Positions 28,147 to 39,598 of a stretch of 64,000 bases of DNA are shown here, piece by piece. The DNA comes from Neobacillus rhizophilus (GTDB lineage: Bacteria; Bacillota; Bacilli; Bacillales; Cytobacillaceae): assembly GCF_018343535.1 (NCBI RefSeq), contig NZ_JAGYPF010000002.1:894103-958102 (forward strand). The letters are read 5' to 3'. The translations under genes were made by a program, and so were the position numbers. The notes under the pieces are model-generated. The model did no database searches. It had not been told where the DNA came from and was given only the letters and a program-made list of their open reading frames with translations. Every line of letters starts with the position of its first letter. The first letter of the stretch is position 1.

Positions 28147-30126
28147 GTGAAGGACCAATTTGAGTTAGTTTCAAAGTATTCCCCACAAGGCGACCAGCCG
28201 GGTGCCATTAAAGAACTTGTCGAAGGCATCCGAAACAATAAGAAGCACCAGACGCTTCTTGGTGCAACCGGTACGGGGAAGACTTTTACCATATCAAACG
28301 TTATAAAGGAAGTTAACAAGCCAACCCTTGTCATCGCTCACAATAAAACATTAGCCGGCCAGCTCTACAGCGAGTTCAAGGATTTTTTTCCGAATAACGC
28401 AGTGGAGTATTTCGTCAGCTATTACGATTACTATCAGCCGGAAGCGTACGTTCCGCAGACCGATACATTTATTGAAAAAGATGCCAGCATCAACGATGAG
28501 ATTGATAAACTGCGGCACTCCGCTACTTCTTCTTTGTTCGAGCGCAAGGACGTCATCATCATCGCCAGCGTATCCTGCATTTACGGCCTCGGTTCGCCGG
28601 AAGAATACCGGGAGATGGTCGTTTCCCTCCGCACAGGCATGGAAATTGAGCGCAATCAGCTGCTTCATCGGCTGGTTGATATTCAATATGAACGGAACGA
28701 TATCGATTTTAAGCGCGGGACGTTCCGGGTACGCGGCGATGTGGTCGAGATTTTCCCAGTTTCCCGCGATGAACACTGTGTGCGGGTTGAATTTTTTGGT
28801 GATGAAATTGACCGGATCCGCGAGGTTGACGCCCTAACAGGGGAAATTATTGGCGAACGCGACCATGTGGCGATTTTTCCGGCTTCTCACTTCGTTACCA
28901 GGGAAGAAAAGATGCGGATTGCCATCGAGAATATTGAAAAAGAGCTTGAAGAACGGCTTGCCATAATGCGTGAAAACAATAAGCTGCTAGAGGCACAGCG
29001 GCTGGAACAGCGCACCCGCTATGACCTTGAAATGATGCGTGAAATGGGCTTTTGTTCCGGCATCGAGAACTACTCGCGCCATCTGACACTCAGACCGGCA
29101 GGCTCGACACCATATACATTATTAGATTATTTTCCAGAAGACTTCCTTATAGTAATTGATGAGTCGCATGTAACTTTGCCGCAAATCAGGGGAATGTTCA
29201 ATGGCGATAAGGCGCGGAAGGAAGTTCTCGTGGAACATGGTTTCCGCCTCCCATCTGCGTTGGATAACCGGCCGCTCACGTTTGACGAGTTTGAAAAGCA
29301 TATCCACAACATCGTCTTCGTTTCGGCAACACCGGGACCTTATGAGCAAGAGCATACACCAGAAATGATAGAGCAAATCATTCGCCCAACTGGACTACTA
29401 GATCCAACCATCGATGTCCGTCCAATCCAAGGACAGATCGATGACCTGATTGGCGAAATTCAGGATCGCGTTAAACGAAACGAACGCGTCCTAGTTACGA
29501 CATTAACGAAAAAAATGTCCGAAGACTTAACGGATTATCTGAAGGAAATTGGTATCAAGGTTCAGTATTTGCATTCTGAGATTAAAACGCTTGAGCGGAT
29601 TGAAATTATCCGTGAGCTACGTCTCGGCAAATATGATGTGCTGGTCGGAATTAACCTGCTCCGGGAAGGTCTCGATATTCCGGAGGTTTCTTTGGTTACC
29701 ATTCTTGATGCCGACAAGGAAGGCTTCCTCCGTTCGGAACGTTCCTTGATTCAGACGATCGGCCGGGCGGCCCGGAATGCAAACGGTCATGTCATCATGT
29801 ATGCGGACCGAATGACCAATTCAATGGAACTGGCCATCAGCGAGACGAAGCGCCGCCGTGCTATACAAGAGGAGTACAATAAAAAGCATGGCATTACGCC
29901 TAAGACTATTCAGAAGGATATCCGTGATGTCATCCGTGCTACCCATGCAGCGGAAGAACAGGAAGATTACAAACCGACTGCAGCATTTGGCAAGATGACG
30001 AAGAAGGAACGAGATAAACTGATTGGCGATATGGAAAAAGAAATGAAGGCTGCCGCCAAAGCGCTTGATTTTGAGCGTGCCGCAGAGCTTCGTGATTTAA
30101 TTTTGGAATTAAAGGCGGAAGGGTAA
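28147..30126 (+). CDS. uvrB: Excinuclease ABC subunit UvrB
   Basis: A 659-residue helicase-like damage-verification subunit of nucleotide excision repair. Walker A GATGTGKT around Lys45, the beta-hairpin [12 protein letters not shown] that inserts between strands, DESH-type Walker B ([11 protein letters not shown]), motifs V-VI ([22 protein letters not shown]) and the C-terminal UVR domain that binds UvrC ([11 protein letters not shown]). GTG start with ribosome binding site GGGAGGG. Co-transcribed with uvrA 38 bp downstream. Confidence 0.98.
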   Translation: MKDQFELVSKYSPQGDQPGAIKELVEGIRNNKKHQTLLGATGTGKTFTISNVIKEVNKPTLVIAHNKTLAGQLYSEFKDFFPNNAVEYFVSYYDYYQPEAYVPQTDTFIEKDASINDEIDKLRHSATSSLFERKDVIIIASVSCIYGLGSPEEYREMVVSLRTGMEIERNQLLHRLVDIQYERNDIDFKRGTFRVRGDVVEIFPVSRDEHCVRVEFFGDEIDRIREVDALTGEIIGERDHVAIFPASHFVTREEKMRIAIENIEKELEERLAIMRENNKLLEAQRLEQRTRYDLEMMREMGFCSGIENYSRHLTLRPAGSTPYTLLDYFPEDFLIVIDESHVTLPQIRGMFNGDKARKEVLVEHGFRLPSALDNRPLTFDEFEKHIHNIVFVSATPGPYEQEHTPEMIEQIIRPTGLLDPTIDVRPIQGQIDDLIGEIQDRVKRNERVLVTTLTKKMSEDLTDYLKEIGIKVQYLHSEIKTLERIEIIRELRLGKYDVLVGINLLREGLDIPEVSLVTILDADKEGFLRSERSLIQTIGRAARNANGHVIMYADRMTNSMELAISETKRRRAIQEEYNKKHGITPKTIQKDIRDVIRATHAAEEQEDYKPTAAFGKMTKKERDKLIGDMEKEMKAAAKALDFERAAELRDLILELKAEG

Positions 30127-30164
30127 CAAACACCGCTTTTATAAACGGAAGGATGACGTAATGC

Positions 30165-33038
30165 ATGGCAATGGAAAAATTAATTGTGAAAGGTGCCAGA
30201 ACCCACAATTTAAAAAATGTCGATGTCACCATTCCGAGAGATAAGCTTGTTGTATTGACAGGACTTTCCGGGTCAGGAAAGTCCTCACTCGCGTTTGATA
30301 CGATTTATGCAGAAGGTCAGCGCCGCTATGTGGAATCACTCTCGGCCTACGCAAGGCAGTTTCTCGGACAAATGGATAAGCCCGATGTGGATACCATTGA
30401 AGGCTTGTCACCGGCAATTTCAATCGACCAAAAAACAACTAGCCGGAATCCGCGCTCAACGGTCGGAACGGTGACCGAAATCTACGATTATTTAAGATTG
30501 TTATTTGCCAGAGTCGGACATCCAACCTGTCCGATTCACCATATTGAAATCTCCTCACAAACCATTGAGCAGATGGTCGACCGTGTTCTTGAATATCCGG
30601 AACGCACGAAAATGCAAATCCTCGCTCCAGTGATTTCAGGGCGTAAAGGACAGCATGTTAAGGTATTTGAAGACATTAAAAAGCAGGGCTTTGTCCGTGT
30701 CCGAGTTGACGGGGAAATGCTCGACCTGAGCGAAGATATTGAGCTTGATAAAAATAAAAAGCATTCGATTGAAGTGGTTGTTGACCGGATTGTCATTAAA
30801 GAAGGTATCGCCGCTCGTGTCGCCGACTCCCTTGAAACCGCCTTGGGTCTTGGCGAAGGAAAGGTAATCGTCGACGTGATTGGCGAGGAAGAGCTACTGT
30901 TCAGTGAAAACCACTCATGCCCTCAATGCGGTTTTTCGATTGGGGAACTGGAGCCGCGGATGTTCTCATTTAACAGTCCTTTCGGAGCCTGCCCGCAATG
31001 TGATGGCTTGGGCTCAAAGCTTGAGGTTGATCTCGATTTGGTGATTCCAAATAAAGATTTGACATTGAAGCAGCATGCGATTGCTCCATGGGAGCCGACA
31101 AGCTCACAATATTACCCGCAGCTGCTGGAAGCAGTCTGCAATCATTATGGTATTGAAATGGATATTCCTGTAAAGGACCTTCCGGAACACCAGCTTGAAA
31201 AAATTCTCTATGGCTCCGGTTCGGAAAAAATTTACTTCCGTTACGAGAACGATTTCGGGCAGCTCCGCGAGGGCTATATCCAATTTGAAGGTGTCATCCG
31301 TAATATCGAGCGCCGCTACAAGGAGACAAGCTCCGATTTCATCCGCGAGCAAATGGAAAAATACATGGGCCATCAGCCATGCCCAACCTGTAAAGGCTAC
31401 CGTTTGAAGAAAGAAGCCCTAGCTGTTTTAATCAACGGCCATCATATCTCACAAATAACCGAACTTGCAATTGATGAAGCGAAAGCCTTTTTCTCGAGCC
31501 TTCAGCTTTCTGAAAAAGAAGAGCAGATTTCCAGATTGATTTTACGAGAAATAGACGAGCGCATAGGCTTTCTGATCAATGTTGGTCTCGATTATCTGAA
31601 TTTAAGCCGGCAGGCAGGGACGCTTTCAGGGGGAGAGGCTCAGAGGATCCGCTTGGCGACACAAATCGGTTCCCGGCTGACAGGCGTGCTCTATATCTTG
31701 GATGAACCGTCTATCGGGCTTCACCAGCGCGACAATGACCGGTTAATTGGGACGCTGCAAAATATGCGTGATATCGGCAACACGCTGATTGTCGTTGAGC
31801 ATGATGAGGATACGATGATGGCGGCAGATTACTTGATTGATATTGGTCCTGGTGCCGGGGTGCACGGAGGTGAAGTCGTTTCCGCTGGAACACCGGCAGA
31901 GGTGATGGCCGATCCGAACTCGCTAACAGGTCAGTATTTGTCAGGGAAAAAGTTTATTCCGCTGCCGCTTGAACGCCGTAAGCCGGAGGGTCGTTATGTC
32001 GAAATCAAAGGCGCGGCCGAAAACAATCTAAAAAATGTCAACGTGAAAATTCCATTAGGCCAGTTTATCGCCGTAACGGGTGTTTCCGGGTCCGGAAAAA
32101 GTACGCTTGTGAATGAAATCCTTCATAAGGCGCTGGCTCAGAAGCTTAATCGCGCAAAAACGAAGCCAGGTCAGCATAAGCGTATTAAGGGTATAGAACA
32201 TTTAGAAAAGGTCATTGATATCGACCAGTCACCAATCGGTCGGACGCCGCGCTCCAATCCGGCAACTTACACCGGCGTGTTTGATGACATTCGTGATGTG
32301 TATGCTGCCACAAACGAATCCAAAGTCCGTGGATACAAAAAGGGCCGCTTCAGCTTTAACGTAAAAGGCGGTCGTTGTGAAGCCTGCCGCGGTGACGGGA
32401 TTATTAAAATCGAAATGCACTTTTTACCTGATGTTTATGTTCCTTGCGAGGTTTGTCACGGTAAACGCTACAACCGTGAAACGCTCGAGATAAAATATAA
32501 AGGTAAAAATATTTCCGAAGTTCTCGATATGACCGTTGAGGACGCAGTAAAATTTTTCGAAAACATTCCAAAAATCAGCCGCAAGCTCCAGACGATTTAT
32601 GATGTGGGACTAGGTTACATGACGCTTGGTCAGCCGGCAACGACGATGTCGGGAGGGGAAGCACAGCGCGTCAAGCTTGCCTCCGAGCTGCACCGCCGCT
32701 CCAATGGCCGTTCGTTCTATATCTTGGATGAGCCGACAACCGGCCTCCATGTAGACGACATTTCACGGTTGCTTGTGGTGCTGCAGCGGCTAGTCGAGAA
32801 TGGTGACACCGTATTGGTCATTGAGCATAACCTGGATGTTATCAAAACCGCCGATTACCTGATCGACCTCGGACCAGAAGGCGGCGACAAAGGCGGTACG
32901 ATTGTCGCTACGGGAACCCCAGAAAAGGTTGCTGAAGTTCCAGAATCGTACACCGGAAAATACCTCAAGCCAATCCTTGAACGCGACCGATTAAGAATGA
33001 AACAGGAAATTGAAGATAAAAGTGCGATCAATGCATAG
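30165..33038 (+). CDS. uvrA: Excinuclease ABC subunit UvrA
   Basis: A 957-residue damage-recognition ATPase with two ABC modules: Walker [10 protein letters not shown] near residue 34 and GVSGSGKST near 640, with two [16 protein letters not shown] signatures. Zinc modules are visible as CPQC pairs (~254 and ~281) and the C-terminal finger [16 protein letters not shown] with its second pair CEVC. Starts [18 protein letters not shown] after GGAAGGATG. Very close in sequence to B. subtilis UvrA throughout. Ends at a strong GC-rich terminator. Confidence 0.98.
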   Translation: MAMEKLIVKGARTHNLKNVDVTIPRDKLVVLTGLSGSGKSSLAFDTIYAEGQRRYVESLSAYARQFLGQMDKPDVDTIEGLSPAISIDQKTTSRNPRSTVGTVTEIYDYLRLLFARVGHPTCPIHHIEISSQTIEQMVDRVLEYPERTKMQILAPVISGRKGQHVKVFEDIKKQGFVRVRVDGEMLDLSEDIELDKNKKHSIEVVVDRIVIKEGIAARVADSLETALGLGEGKVIVDVIGEEELLFSENHSCPQCGFSIGELEPRMFSFNSPFGACPQCDGLGSKLEVDLDLVIPNKDLTLKQHAIAPWEPTSSQYYPQLLEAVCNHYGIEMDIPVKDLPEHQLEKILYGSGSEKIYFRYENDFGQLREGYIQFEGVIRNIERRYKETSSDFIREQMEKYMGHQPCPTCKGYRLKKEALAVLINGHHISQITELAIDEAKAFFSSLQLSEKEEQISRLILREIDERIGFLINVGLDYLNLSRQAGTLSGGEAQRIRLATQIGSRLTGVLYILDEPSIGLHQRDNDRLIGTLQNMRDIGNTLIVVEHDEDTMMAADYLIDIGPGAGVHGGEVVSAGTPAEVMADPNSLTGQYLSGKKFIPLPLERRKPEGRYVEIKGAAENNLKNVNVKIPLGQFIAVTGVSGSGKSTLVNEILHKALAQKLNRAKTKPGQHKRIKGIEHLEKVIDIDQSPIGRTPRSNPATYTGVFDDIRDVYAATNESKVRGYKKGRFSFNVKGGRCEACRGDGIIKIEMHFLPDVYVPCEVCHGKRYNRETLEIKYKGKNISEVLDMTVEDAVKFFENIPKISRKLQTIYDVGLGYMTLGQPATTMSGGEAQRVKLASELHRRSNGRSFYILDEPTTGLHVDDISRLLVVLQRLVENGDTVLVIEHNLDVIKTADYLIDLGPEGGDKGGTIVATGTPEKVAEVPESYTGKYLKPILERDRLRMKQEIEDKSAINA

Positions 33039-33050
33039 ATAAGTTCTAGG

Positions 33051-33088
33051 AAGAGCCGGCTCCGCTTCTGAAGCGGGGCCGGCTCTTT
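33051..33088 (+). terminator. Terminator of uvrBA
   Basis: A 17-bp stem (33051-33067 with 33071-33087, one T-G pair), 3-nt loop, ending in CTCTTTAT. Confidence 0.85.
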
Positions 33089-33196
33089 ATTCGTCTAAAT
33101 ATTTCAGTTTTATGAATTTATAAAAGCACCGACTTCAAAATTTCGAAACCTTTCCCGGCTCAATCCGTAAATAAAGGATAAGGGGTGGTAGAGAAA

Positions 33197-33511
33197 ATGG
33201 AATCGAGAAAAGTCCTATCAAGTCTGTGTTATTTCAGCATTTTTTTCGCAGGATTTCTTTTCCCGTTAGTTGTTTATTTTGCTTCGGGTGATGAAGTAAC
33301 CAAGGAGCATGCCAAAAAATCACTGCTGTCACATGTGCTGCCAATCGTTTTGACACCGTTGGCTATTGTTGCTTTTGCGATTGATTTTGCCAATTTCGAC
33401 AATCAATTTCCGGTGTTGTTTATCGTTAGTTTAATTGTCCTTGCAATCATATGGGTCGTTGTAATCATTTGGAACGTGATAAAAGGCGTAAAGGTCTTAG
33501 TGGCTGAATAA
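33197..33511 (+). CDS. yvlA: YvlA-like DUF4870 membrane protein
   Basis: A 104-residue protein with three membrane segments. LCYFSIFFAGFLFPLVVYF and EHAKKSLLSHVLPI match the DUF4870 (Tic20-like) pattern, where a short amphipathic EHAKKSLL stretch follows the first segment. In B. subtilis the gene heads the yvlABCD operon directly after uvrA; the same position is seen here. The ATG at 33197 follows AAGGGGTGG; an in-frame GTG at 33185 is also possible. Function unknown, thought to relate to the cell envelope. Confidence 0.8.
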   Translation: MESRKVLSSLCYFSIFFAGFLFPLVVYFASGDEVTKEHAKKSLLSHVLPIVLTPLAIVAFAIDFANFDNQFPVLFIVSLIVLAIIWVVVIIWNVIKGVKVLVAE

Positions 33512-33553
33512 TATTTTATGAAGAAAAATATTAAACCTTAGAGGGTGGAAACC

Positions 33554-34660
33554 ATGAAAGAGGAACGCACACGAATTTTAAAAATGGTCGAAGAGGGTAA
33601 GTTGTCAGTTGAGGAAGCCTTAACCTTGCTCGAAGAATTGGAGAAGGCTCAAGCTGCGATGGAGCAAAAGCAGGCGCAAATCCTAAATGAGCTATCAACG
33701 GCTGTTCACTTTGAGGAGGCGAAAAAGGAAGACCCTGTTTTTGCGAAGTACCAATCGACAAAGGAAAAGATCTTTGAATTTGTCGATACTGCCTTGAAAA
33801 AAATAAAAGAGATTGATTTGGACCTGAATTTTGGCCATTCCATTGAAATTTCGCATATTTTTCACCATGGCAATGTGGAACTTAAGGACATGGATATTGA
33901 CCTTGCGAATGGCTCCGTGAAACTCGTTGCTTGGGATCAGCCCGATGTTCGGGTGGAGTGCCAGGCAAAGGTTTATCGCGTTGACAATCAGGATCAGGCC
34001 CGCCAAAACTTTTTACGGGATGTTACGTTTACAGTGGAGTCCGAAAAGCTGAGCTTTTTAACCCAGCAAAAATGGATGAAGGTTGAAGCCGTGATGTTCG
34101 TGCCCAAAACGCAGTATGATAAGGTACGGGTGCGGATCTTTAATGGCTCCATTTCCGGCGGTGATATTAATGTAAATGATCTACGTGTGAAAACCGCAAA
34201 TGGGAAAATTCAGCTGGAACAGCTCTCAGGCACGAAAGCAGAGATAGAAACAGCGAACGGGAAAATCAAGGTCAAGAACAGCCGCTTTGATGAGCTCGAG
34301 GCCGAGACGATAAATGGTGCGATAAAGCTTGATGGTGATTTTAAAAAGGCGGAGGCCCAATCCTTTAATGGGAATGTCAGCGTGAACTTGAGTGGGGACC
34401 GATGCGAATGGATTCATGCCAAAACAACGTCAGGCCCAATTGATTTGTATGTTCCGGAGAGCCTGCCGGTAAATGGTGAGCTTAAGACCAATCTTGGCGG
34501 CTTTAACCTGAAGCTTGTCGGTGTACAAATTTTAGAGGAAAAGAGTGAAATGATTCAAAAATCGCTTCGCTTCCAATCCGTCAATCATCCTGATAAAATG
34601 TTAAAAATATACGCGGACTCCAAATCGGGTTCGATTTCATTGCAAAAATCGTTTGAATAA
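33554..34660 (+). CDS. yvlB: YvlB-like DUF4097 adhesin-fold protein
   Basis: A 368-residue protein: an N-terminal SHOCT-like helical segment (EERTRILKMVEEGKLSVEEAL, residues ~3-23), a coiled-coil linker rich in Glu/Lys/Gln, then a DUF4097 beta-helix with repeated ANGKI/TANGKIQL/TINGAIKLDG units (~residues 200-310). No signal or membrane segment, so it is cytoplasmic or membrane-peripheral. Second gene of the yvl cluster. Members of this group respond to envelope stress alongside PspC proteins. The ATG at 33554 follows GAGGGTGG. Confidence 0.85.
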   Translation: MKEERTRILKMVEEGKLSVEEALTLLEELEKAQAAMEQKQAQILNELSTAVHFEEAKKEDPVFAKYQSTKEKIFEFVDTALKKIKEIDLDLNFGHSIEISHIFHHGNVELKDMDIDLANGSVKLVAWDQPDVRVECQAKVYRVDNQDQARQNFLRDVTFTVESEKLSFLTQQKWMKVEAVMFVPKTQYDKVRVRIFNGSISGGDINVNDLRVKTANGKIQLEQLSGTKAEIETANGKIKVKNSRFDELEAETINGAIKLDGDFKKAEAQSFNGNVSVNLSGDRCEWIHAKTTSGPIDLYVPESLPVNGELKTNLGGFNLKLVGVQILEEKSEMIQKSLRFQSVNHPDKMLKIYADSKSGSISLQKSFE

Positions 34661-34728
34661 TTGGGGACTTTGCAAATATATTTTAATGAACAAGCTTTAT
34701 TAATTTTTTGTAATAGGAGTTTGGTTAC

Positions 34729-35097
34729 ATGAGATGGCTGATAGGATGTTTGATCAATGCAGTATTATTCATGGCGTTTGCCGGTTATTTTCACGATAGC
34801 TTATATCTGACAGGATTTTGGGCTGCACTGCAGGCCAGCATCCTTTTGTCCATCTTAAATATATTAGTACGTCCGCTGCTGATTCTGTTCACTCTTCCGG
34901 TGACGGTCCTGACAATGGGGTTGTTCCTGTTCGTGATTAATGCGATGACGCTTGAACTGACAGACTATTTGATGGGAGATTCATTCGAAATCTCCGGCTT
35001 TGGCATGGCCCTCTTTTTCTCCTTACTCATGTCGCTCATCAATATTATCCTTCAAAAAACGATTATGAACTCAGACAGATCTTCAAGGAAAAAATAA
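34729..35097 (+). CDS. yvlD: YvlD-like phage holin family (4TM) membrane protein
   Basis: A 122-residue protein with four membrane segments, of the mycobacterial 4TM phage-holin superfamily IV. LNILVRPLLILFTLPVTVLTMG is the typical central block. The tail ends in RSSRKK. In B. subtilis yvlD follows yvlC (PspC domain); here only 68 bp separate yvlB and yvlD, so yvlC is missing. Ribosome binding site ATAGGAGT. Confidence 0.85.
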   Translation: MRWLIGCLINAVLFMAFAGYFHDSLYLTGFWAALQASILLSILNILVRPLLILFTLPVTVLTMGLFLFVINAMTLELTDYLMGDSFEISGFGMALFFSLLMSLINIILQKTIMNSDRSSRKK

Positions 35098-35103
35098 ACG
35101 AAG

Positions 35104-35134
35104 TACCCGCCCCAAACTGAGGGCGGGTATTTTT
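35104..35134 (+). terminator. Terminator of the yvl cluster
   Basis: TACCCGCCC (35104-35112) pairs with GGGCGGGTA (35121-35129), then TTTTTATT. Confidence 0.9.
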
Positions 35135-35140
35135 ATTGTC

Positions 35141-35246
35141 TAATAAGAAGTTATAAAATTTTCGCAAATTTTATAACTTCTTAACGCATAAATTCAACTA
35201 CGCCTCATGAACCGTCCTAACAGACTCGCCAATCGGCGAGTTTTCA
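35141..35246 (+). repeat. Dispersed two-hairpin intergenic element, copy 1
   Basis: Starts TAATAAGAAG. A perfect 17-bp hairpin (35145-35161 with 35166-35182) is followed by a conserved AACGCATAA...CAACTACGCCTC block and a terminator-like hairpin ACTCGCC-AATC-GGCGAGT (35224-35241) plus TTTTC. Two more copies occur at 38861 and 52220. Confidence 0.85.
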
Positions 35247-35377
35247 TTTAGGAGGCACGTTACACATTTAAACAACTAAAGTATGGTTTCGATAAAAAAA
35301 ATGTTAAAATAGGAGCAAATTGATTTTTTAATGTAGTTTGTTATGAAATGAGTGGAAATTTGAAGGAGGTAACTTCC

Positions 35378-36304
35378 TTGCCTAAGGTCCGTACAAAAGA
35401 TGTGTTAGAAAAATTTCAGCTTGAATTGATTTGCGGAGAAGAGGGTATTAATCGCCCGATTACGATGAGTGATATTTCCCGGCCTGGAATTGAGATGGCC
35501 GGTTACTTTGAATATTACCCGGCAGAACGCATTCAGCTTTTAGGAATGACAGAATTATCTTTTTTCGAAGAGCTTCCTGAAAGAGATAAAGCTTCCAGAA
35601 TGGAGCGACTATGCACCGATATCACACCGGCTATTATTGTGACGAGAGGCTTGGAGGTTCCTCCTGAGTTAATTGAAGCAGCGGAACGGGAATCAGTACC
35701 GGTTCTCAGAACCACTTTAAAGACGACCCGATTCTCAAGCCGTCTGACCAACTATTTGGAAAGTAAACTGGCGCCAACCACGGCTGTGCATGGGGTATTG
35801 GTAGACGTTTACGGAATAGGCGTATTAATAACCGGAAAAAGCGGCGTCGGTAAGAGTGAAACAGCGCTGGAGCTTGTAAAGCGCGGACACCGTCTCGTTG
35901 CCGATGACTGCGTGGAAATCCGTCAGGAGGACCAGGACACACTAGTGGGAACGTCGCCGGAATTAATTGAGCATTTATTGGAGATTCGCGGTCTTGGTAT
36001 CATCAATGTGATGACGCTGTTCGGTGCTGGAGCAGTCCGCAGCAACAAACGGATTACACTTGTTATCAACCTGGAAATCTGGGATGCCAAGAAGCAATAT
36101 GACCGCCTCGGCTTGGATGAAGAGAAAATGAAAATCATCGATACTGAGGTAACGAAGCTGACCGTACCGGTCCGTCCAGGACGGAACATTGCCGTCATCA
36201 TTGAAGTGGCCGCGATGAACTACCGCCTCAAACGTATGGGTGTTAATGCAGCTCAGCAATTTACCGACCGCTTATCCGATGTCATTGAAGATACTGATCA
36301 TTAA
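35378..36304 (+). CDS. hprK: HPr kinase/phosphorylase
   Basis: A 308-residue bifunctional enzyme that phosphorylates Ser46 of HPr and Crh when fructose-1,6-bisphosphate is high, and reverses it when phosphate is high; the master sensor of carbon catabolite repression. The N-terminal domain runs to ~130, the P-loop GKSGVGKS is at 153-160, His138 and the signature [16 protein letters not shown] follow. The TTG at 35378 lies 7 bp after GAAGGAGGT and gives [13 protein letters not shown]; a frame from 35348 would read through the ribosome binding site and is rejected. First of a conserved hprK-lgt-yvoD-ppaX-yvoF set. Its second substrate, Crh, is encoded at 53379. Confidence 0.97.
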   Translation: MPKVRTKDVLEKFQLELICGEEGINRPITMSDISRPGIEMAGYFEYYPAERIQLLGMTELSFFEELPERDKASRMERLCTDITPAIIVTRGLEVPPELIEAAERESVPVLRTTLKTTRFSSRLTNYLESKLAPTTAVHGVLVDVYGIGVLITGKSGVGKSETALELVKRGHRLVADDCVEIRQEDQDTLVGTSPELIEHLLEIRGLGIINVMTLFGAGAVRSNKRITLVINLEIWDAKKQYDRLGLDEEKMKIIDTEVTKLTVPVRPGRNIAVIIEVAAMNYRLKRMGVNAAQQFTDRLSDVIEDTDH

Positions 36305-36414
36305 GAGATACATTTTTTCAGGGGCTCATCATTGGTATGCTGCCTGCGTTTAGAGGCGGAACCGGCTTGTAGCTTTCTCATGCAAAACAGTTTTAATAGG
36401 AAGAGGAGAATTAG

Positions 36415-37230
36415 ATGAACGAAAATATTCAGCCACTAAACCCCATCGCCTTTTCGTTTGGTCCCATACAGGTGCATTGGTATGGGATTATCATAGGCTC
36501 CGGCCTTGCTCTTGCGTTGTACCTGGCAATTCGTGAAGGAAATCGCCGCGGTCTGCCGAAGGATACGTTTGCCGATTTAATGCTTTGGGCGATTCCAATT
36601 GCCATCATTTCTGCCCGCATTTATTACGTTATTTTTGAATGGGGCTATTACAAAAACCACCTGGCGGACATTCCGCAAATTTGGAACGGTGGAATTGCTA
36701 TTCACGGCGCCCTGATTGGCTCCGTCCTGACGGCTTACATTTTTTCGAAAAAACGGGGGATTTCTTTTTGGAAAATTGCCGACATTGCTGCTCCGAGCAT
36801 CATCCTCGGGCAGGCTATCGGCCGCTGGGGCAATTTCATGAACCAGGAAGCCCACGGCGGGGAGGTTACCCGCACATTCCTTGAAAATTTGCATTTGCCG
36901 GAATTTATAATTAACCAAATGTACATAAATGGGACGTATTACCACCCAACATTCTTATACGAATCGCTCTGGGATTTCGCTGGATTTGTCCTGTTGATGC
37001 TGTTGCGCCGCGTGAATTTCCGACGTGGAGAGTTGTTCTTAACATACGTCATTTGGTACTCCATCGGCCGCTTCTTCGTCGAAGGTCTTCGTACAGATAG
37101 CCTAATGCTCGGCAGCCTGCGCATGGCACAAACCATTTCGATTGCGCTAATCGTTGGTGCGATTATCATCTTAATTTATCGACGGAAAAAACAGCTGTCG
37201 GAAACAAGGTATTTGGAGCAGACAAACTAG
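36415..37230 (+). CDS. lgt: Prolipoprotein diacylglyceryl transferase
   Basis: A 271-residue membrane enzyme transferring diacylglycerol from phosphatidylglycerol to the lipobox Cys of prolipoproteins, needed by the lipoproteins encoded elsewhere in this window. About seven membrane segments. The Lgt signature [14 protein letters not shown] is at ~140-153, with HGALIGSV and YESLWDF also conserved. Ribosome binding site GGAAGAGGAG. It follows hprK by 110 bp. Confidence 0.97.
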   Translation: MNENIQPLNPIAFSFGPIQVHWYGIIIGSGLALALYLAIREGNRRGLPKDTFADLMLWAIPIAIISARIYYVIFEWGYYKNHLADIPQIWNGGIAIHGALIGSVLTAYIFSKKRGISFWKIADIAAPSIILGQAIGRWGNFMNQEAHGGEVTRTFLENLHLPEFIINQMYINGTYYHPTFLYESLWDFAGFVLLMLLRRVNFRRGELFLTYVIWYSIGRFFVEGLRTDSLMLGSLRMAQTISIALIVGAIIILIYRRKKQLSETRYLEQTN

Positions 37231-37292
37231 GATCTTAAAATTATTAGATAAAATGAAACAACATGTAAAACATAAAAGGGAGTTTTGGGGAA

Positions 37293-38228
37293 ATGCTGTT
37301 CAACTCGATTAAAAACGGACTGCTGTCCGGCTTAAAGACAACTTGGACATTGGGGAAAATTATTTTTCCAGTTACGCTTATCGTCGCCGTGCTGCAGTAT
37401 ACACCAGTATTGCCTTGGGTTATCAAGCTGATTTCCCCGCTGATGAAGCTTTTGGGACTCTCTGGAGATGCCGCCATTCCGCTTGTTCTCGGCAATTTCC
37501 TGAACCTTTATGCTGCAATCGGAGCCATTTTAACACTCGATTTTTCCGTAAAAGAAGTGTTTATTTTAGCCATTATGCTATCCTTTTCACACAACTTATT
37601 TATCGAATCCGGTGTTGCGATGAAGGCTGGCGTCAAGCTTTGGGTCGTCCTGACAACAAGGCTGGGATTGGCGATTGTTTCTGCTGCAGTGATTAATCTT
37701 GTCTGGCATGGCGGCAGCGCCCCAGCCAAGTACGGCTTAATCGAAGCACAAACAGGGCATCCATCAAGCCTTGGCGGAATCTTTTTACAATCGATTGAAA
37801 AAGCGGGTCTCGGTATCCTGCAACTCGCAATGATTGTTATTCCGCTAATGGTGGTCATTCAGATTTTGAAGGATATCAACTGGTTGAAAAAGTTTTCGAA
37901 AACGATGTCTCCTGTTACCAAATCGCTTGGCATGCAGGAGAATACCTCCACGACCATGGCTGCAGGTCTCTTATTCGGGCTAGCGTATGGTGCAGGCGTC
38001 ATGATTCAAGCCGTTAAAGAGGACGGAGTCAGCCATAAAGACGTGACCTTGGCATTTATTTTTCTCGTCGCCTGTCATGCAGTTGTCGAGGATACATTAA
38101 TTTTTGTACCGCTAGGCACCCCAGTTTGGCCGTTGTTCTTAATCCGGCTGGGGGTAGCGATTATCTTAACCTTAATCGTCGGCACCATTTGGCGGCGGTC
38201 AGGTCTACTAAGAAAGGAAGCGGAATAG
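37293..38228 (+). CDS. yvoD: YvoD-like nucleoside-recognition (GATE) domain membrane protein
   Basis: A 311-residue membrane protein with about eight segments and two Gate-type halves ([20 protein letters not shown] in the first, [19 protein letters not shown] in the second), related to SpmA/SpmB and FeoB gate regions. It occupies the yvoD position between lgt and ppaX. Substrate unknown. Ribosome binding site GGGAGTTTTGGGG. Its stop overlaps the ppaX GTG. Confidence 0.8.
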   Translation: MLFNSIKNGLLSGLKTTWTLGKIIFPVTLIVAVLQYTPVLPWVIKLISPLMKLLGLSGDAAIPLVLGNFLNLYAAIGAILTLDFSVKEVFILAIMLSFSHNLFIESGVAMKAGVKLWVVLTTRLGLAIVSAAVINLVWHGGSAPAKYGLIEAQTGHPSSLGGIFLQSIEKAGLGILQLAMIVIPLMVVIQILKDINWLKKFSKTMSPVTKSLGMQENTSTTMAAGLLFGLAYGAGVMIQAVKEDGVSHKDVTLAFIFLVACHAVVEDTLIFVPLGTPVWPLFLIRLGVAIILTLIVGTIWRRSGLLRKEAE

Positions 38229-38863
38229 TGAAAATTACTACAATCCTATTTGATTTAGATGGAACTTTGATTGATACAAATGAATTAATTATCGCATCGT
38301 ATTTGCATACATTGGAAAAATTTTATCCCGGCAAGTATCAGCGCGAGCATGTTTTACCATTCATGGGTCCAACCCTTAGTGAGGCGTTTAGCACCGTAGA
38401 CCCTGAGCAGGTAGACGATATGATTGCAGAGTACCGGGCTTTTAATGTTGCAAACCATGATGCCTTTGTGAAGGAATTCCCTGGTGTATTTGAAACAATT
38501 CAAGCTTTAAGGGAAAAGGGCTACAAGCTTGCGATCGTTACAACTAAACGTCTTGATGTGGCGATGATGGGGCTGCGCTTGACGAAGATGGATTCGTTTT
38601 TTGAAACGGTCATTGCTTTGGACCATGTTACCAAGGTCAAGCCGGATCCAGAACCAATTTTGAAAGCATTGGAACAGCTTGGCTCGTCTCCATCTGAAGC
38701 GATGATGGTCGGCGATAATCTCCACGATATTTTGGGCGGGAAAAATGCTGGGGTGTTGACGGCAGGTGTCGCCTGGTCAGCTAAAGGCCGCGATCACATT
38801 GCCGAGCAAAATCCAGATTACATCTTAGAGGAAATGCCGGATTTATTAACAATCCTTGGCTAA
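38228..38863 (+). CDS. ppaX: Pyrophosphatase PpaX (HAD family)
   Basis: A 211-residue HAD phosphatase that hydrolyses pyrophosphate released by HPr-P phosphorolysis (HprK), which explains its linkage to hprK. Motif [12 protein letters not shown] (nucleophile Asp near residue 9), motif II TTKR, motif III KPDPEP, motif [20 protein letters not shown] start at 38228 overlapping the yvoD stop; a long upstream frame from 38126 is a shadow of yvoD. A dispersed repeat begins at its stop codon. Confidence 0.93.
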   Translation: MKITTILFDLDGTLIDTNELIIASYLHTLEKFYPGKYQREHVLPFMGPTLSEAFSTVDPEQVDDMIAEYRAFNVANHDAFVKEFPGVFETIQALREKGYKLAIVTTKRLDVAMMGLRLTKMDSFFETVIALDHVTKVKPDPEPILKALEQLGSSPSEAMMVGDNLHDILGGKNAGVLTAGVAWSAKGRDHIAEQNPDYILEEMPDLLTILG

Positions 38864-38970
38864 TAAGAAAGTATAAACTTTCTGTTGAAAGCTTTATTCT
38901 TTCTTAACGCATAAGTGCAACTACGCCTCTGTCTTCGCCCTAAGGGGCTCGCCAATCGGCGAGTTTTCTA
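38861..38970 (+). repeat. Dispersed two-hairpin intergenic element, copy 2
   Basis: Begins TAATAAGAAAG at the ppaX stop. The first hairpin (AAGAAAG arm 38865, CTTTCTT arm ending ~38904) is imperfect; the second is CTCGCC-AATC-GGCGAG (38948-38963) followed by TTTTC. The block AACGCATAAGTGCAACTACG is almost identical to copy 3. Confidence 0.85.
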
Positions 38971-39003
38971 TAAAAAATAAACAATCCTCGGAGAGTGAGA
39001 AAA

Positions 39004-39537
39004 ATGAGGAAAACGACCCGCTACCCTGTCGAGGGCGCGAACTCCCTTTGGCAGGTCTATAAAACGGTGTCTTTCTGGAAGGTTGCCAAAAGTTTTATTG
39101 TTATTCAGGTGGCGCGCTATACTCCTTTTATGAGTGTGAAAAACTGGCTGTATCGAACTTTTCTCGGCATGAAGGTAGGGGAAAAGACATCGTTCGCGCT
39201 GATGGTTATGCCGGATATCATGTTCCCGGAAAAAATCAGCGTTGGCCGCAACACGGTCATCGGTTTTAATACGACGATCCTCGCCCATGAGTATTTGATA
39301 AAGGAATACCGCTTGGGTGATGTTATCATCGGGGACGAAGTGATGATCGGCGCCAACTCGCTTATCATGCCCGGGGTGACGATTGGCGACGGGGCCATTG
39401 TCTCAGCGGGTACGATGGTACATAAGGATGTTCCTCCCGGCTATTTTGTCGGGGGCAACCCAATGCAGGTCATTTATACAAAAGAGCAGCAGGCCGATCG
39501 GTGGGCCGATGATCCGATTTATGCAAAAAAAGAATAA
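39004..39537 (+). CDS. yvoF: YvoF-like hexapeptide-repeat acetyltransferase
   Basis: A 177-residue left-handed beta-helix acyltransferase. Hexapeptide turns are seen in ISVGRNTVIGFNTTI and in VIIGDEVMIGANSLIMPGV with TIGDGAIVSAGTMV behind it; the catalytic His of this family lies in the FNTTILAHEYL segment. The N-terminal ~60 residues are basic and amphipathic, suggesting membrane association. Acceptor unknown. The ATG at 39004 sits 10 bp after GGAG; the in-frame GTG at 38995 is too close to it. Confidence 0.85.
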   Translation: MRKTTRYPVEGANSLWQVYKTVSFWKVAKSFIVIQVARYTPFMSVKNWLYRTFLGMKVGEKTSFALMVMPDIMFPEKISVGRNTVIGFNTTILAHEYLIKEYRLGDVIIGDEVMIGANSLIMPGVTIGDGAIVSAGTMVHKDVPPGYFVGGNPMQVIYTKEQQADRWADDPIYAKKE

Positions 39538-39547
39538 ATGAAATGAA

Positions 39548-39580
39548 AGTCTGGTCTGGGGTGTTTGACCAGGCTTTTTT
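39548..39580 (+). terminator. Terminator of yvoF
   Basis: AGTCTGGTC (39548-39556) pairs with GACCAGGCT (39567-39575), followed by TTTTTT. Confidence 0.8.
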
Positions 39581-39598
39581 AATAGGTGGTTTTTTTAG

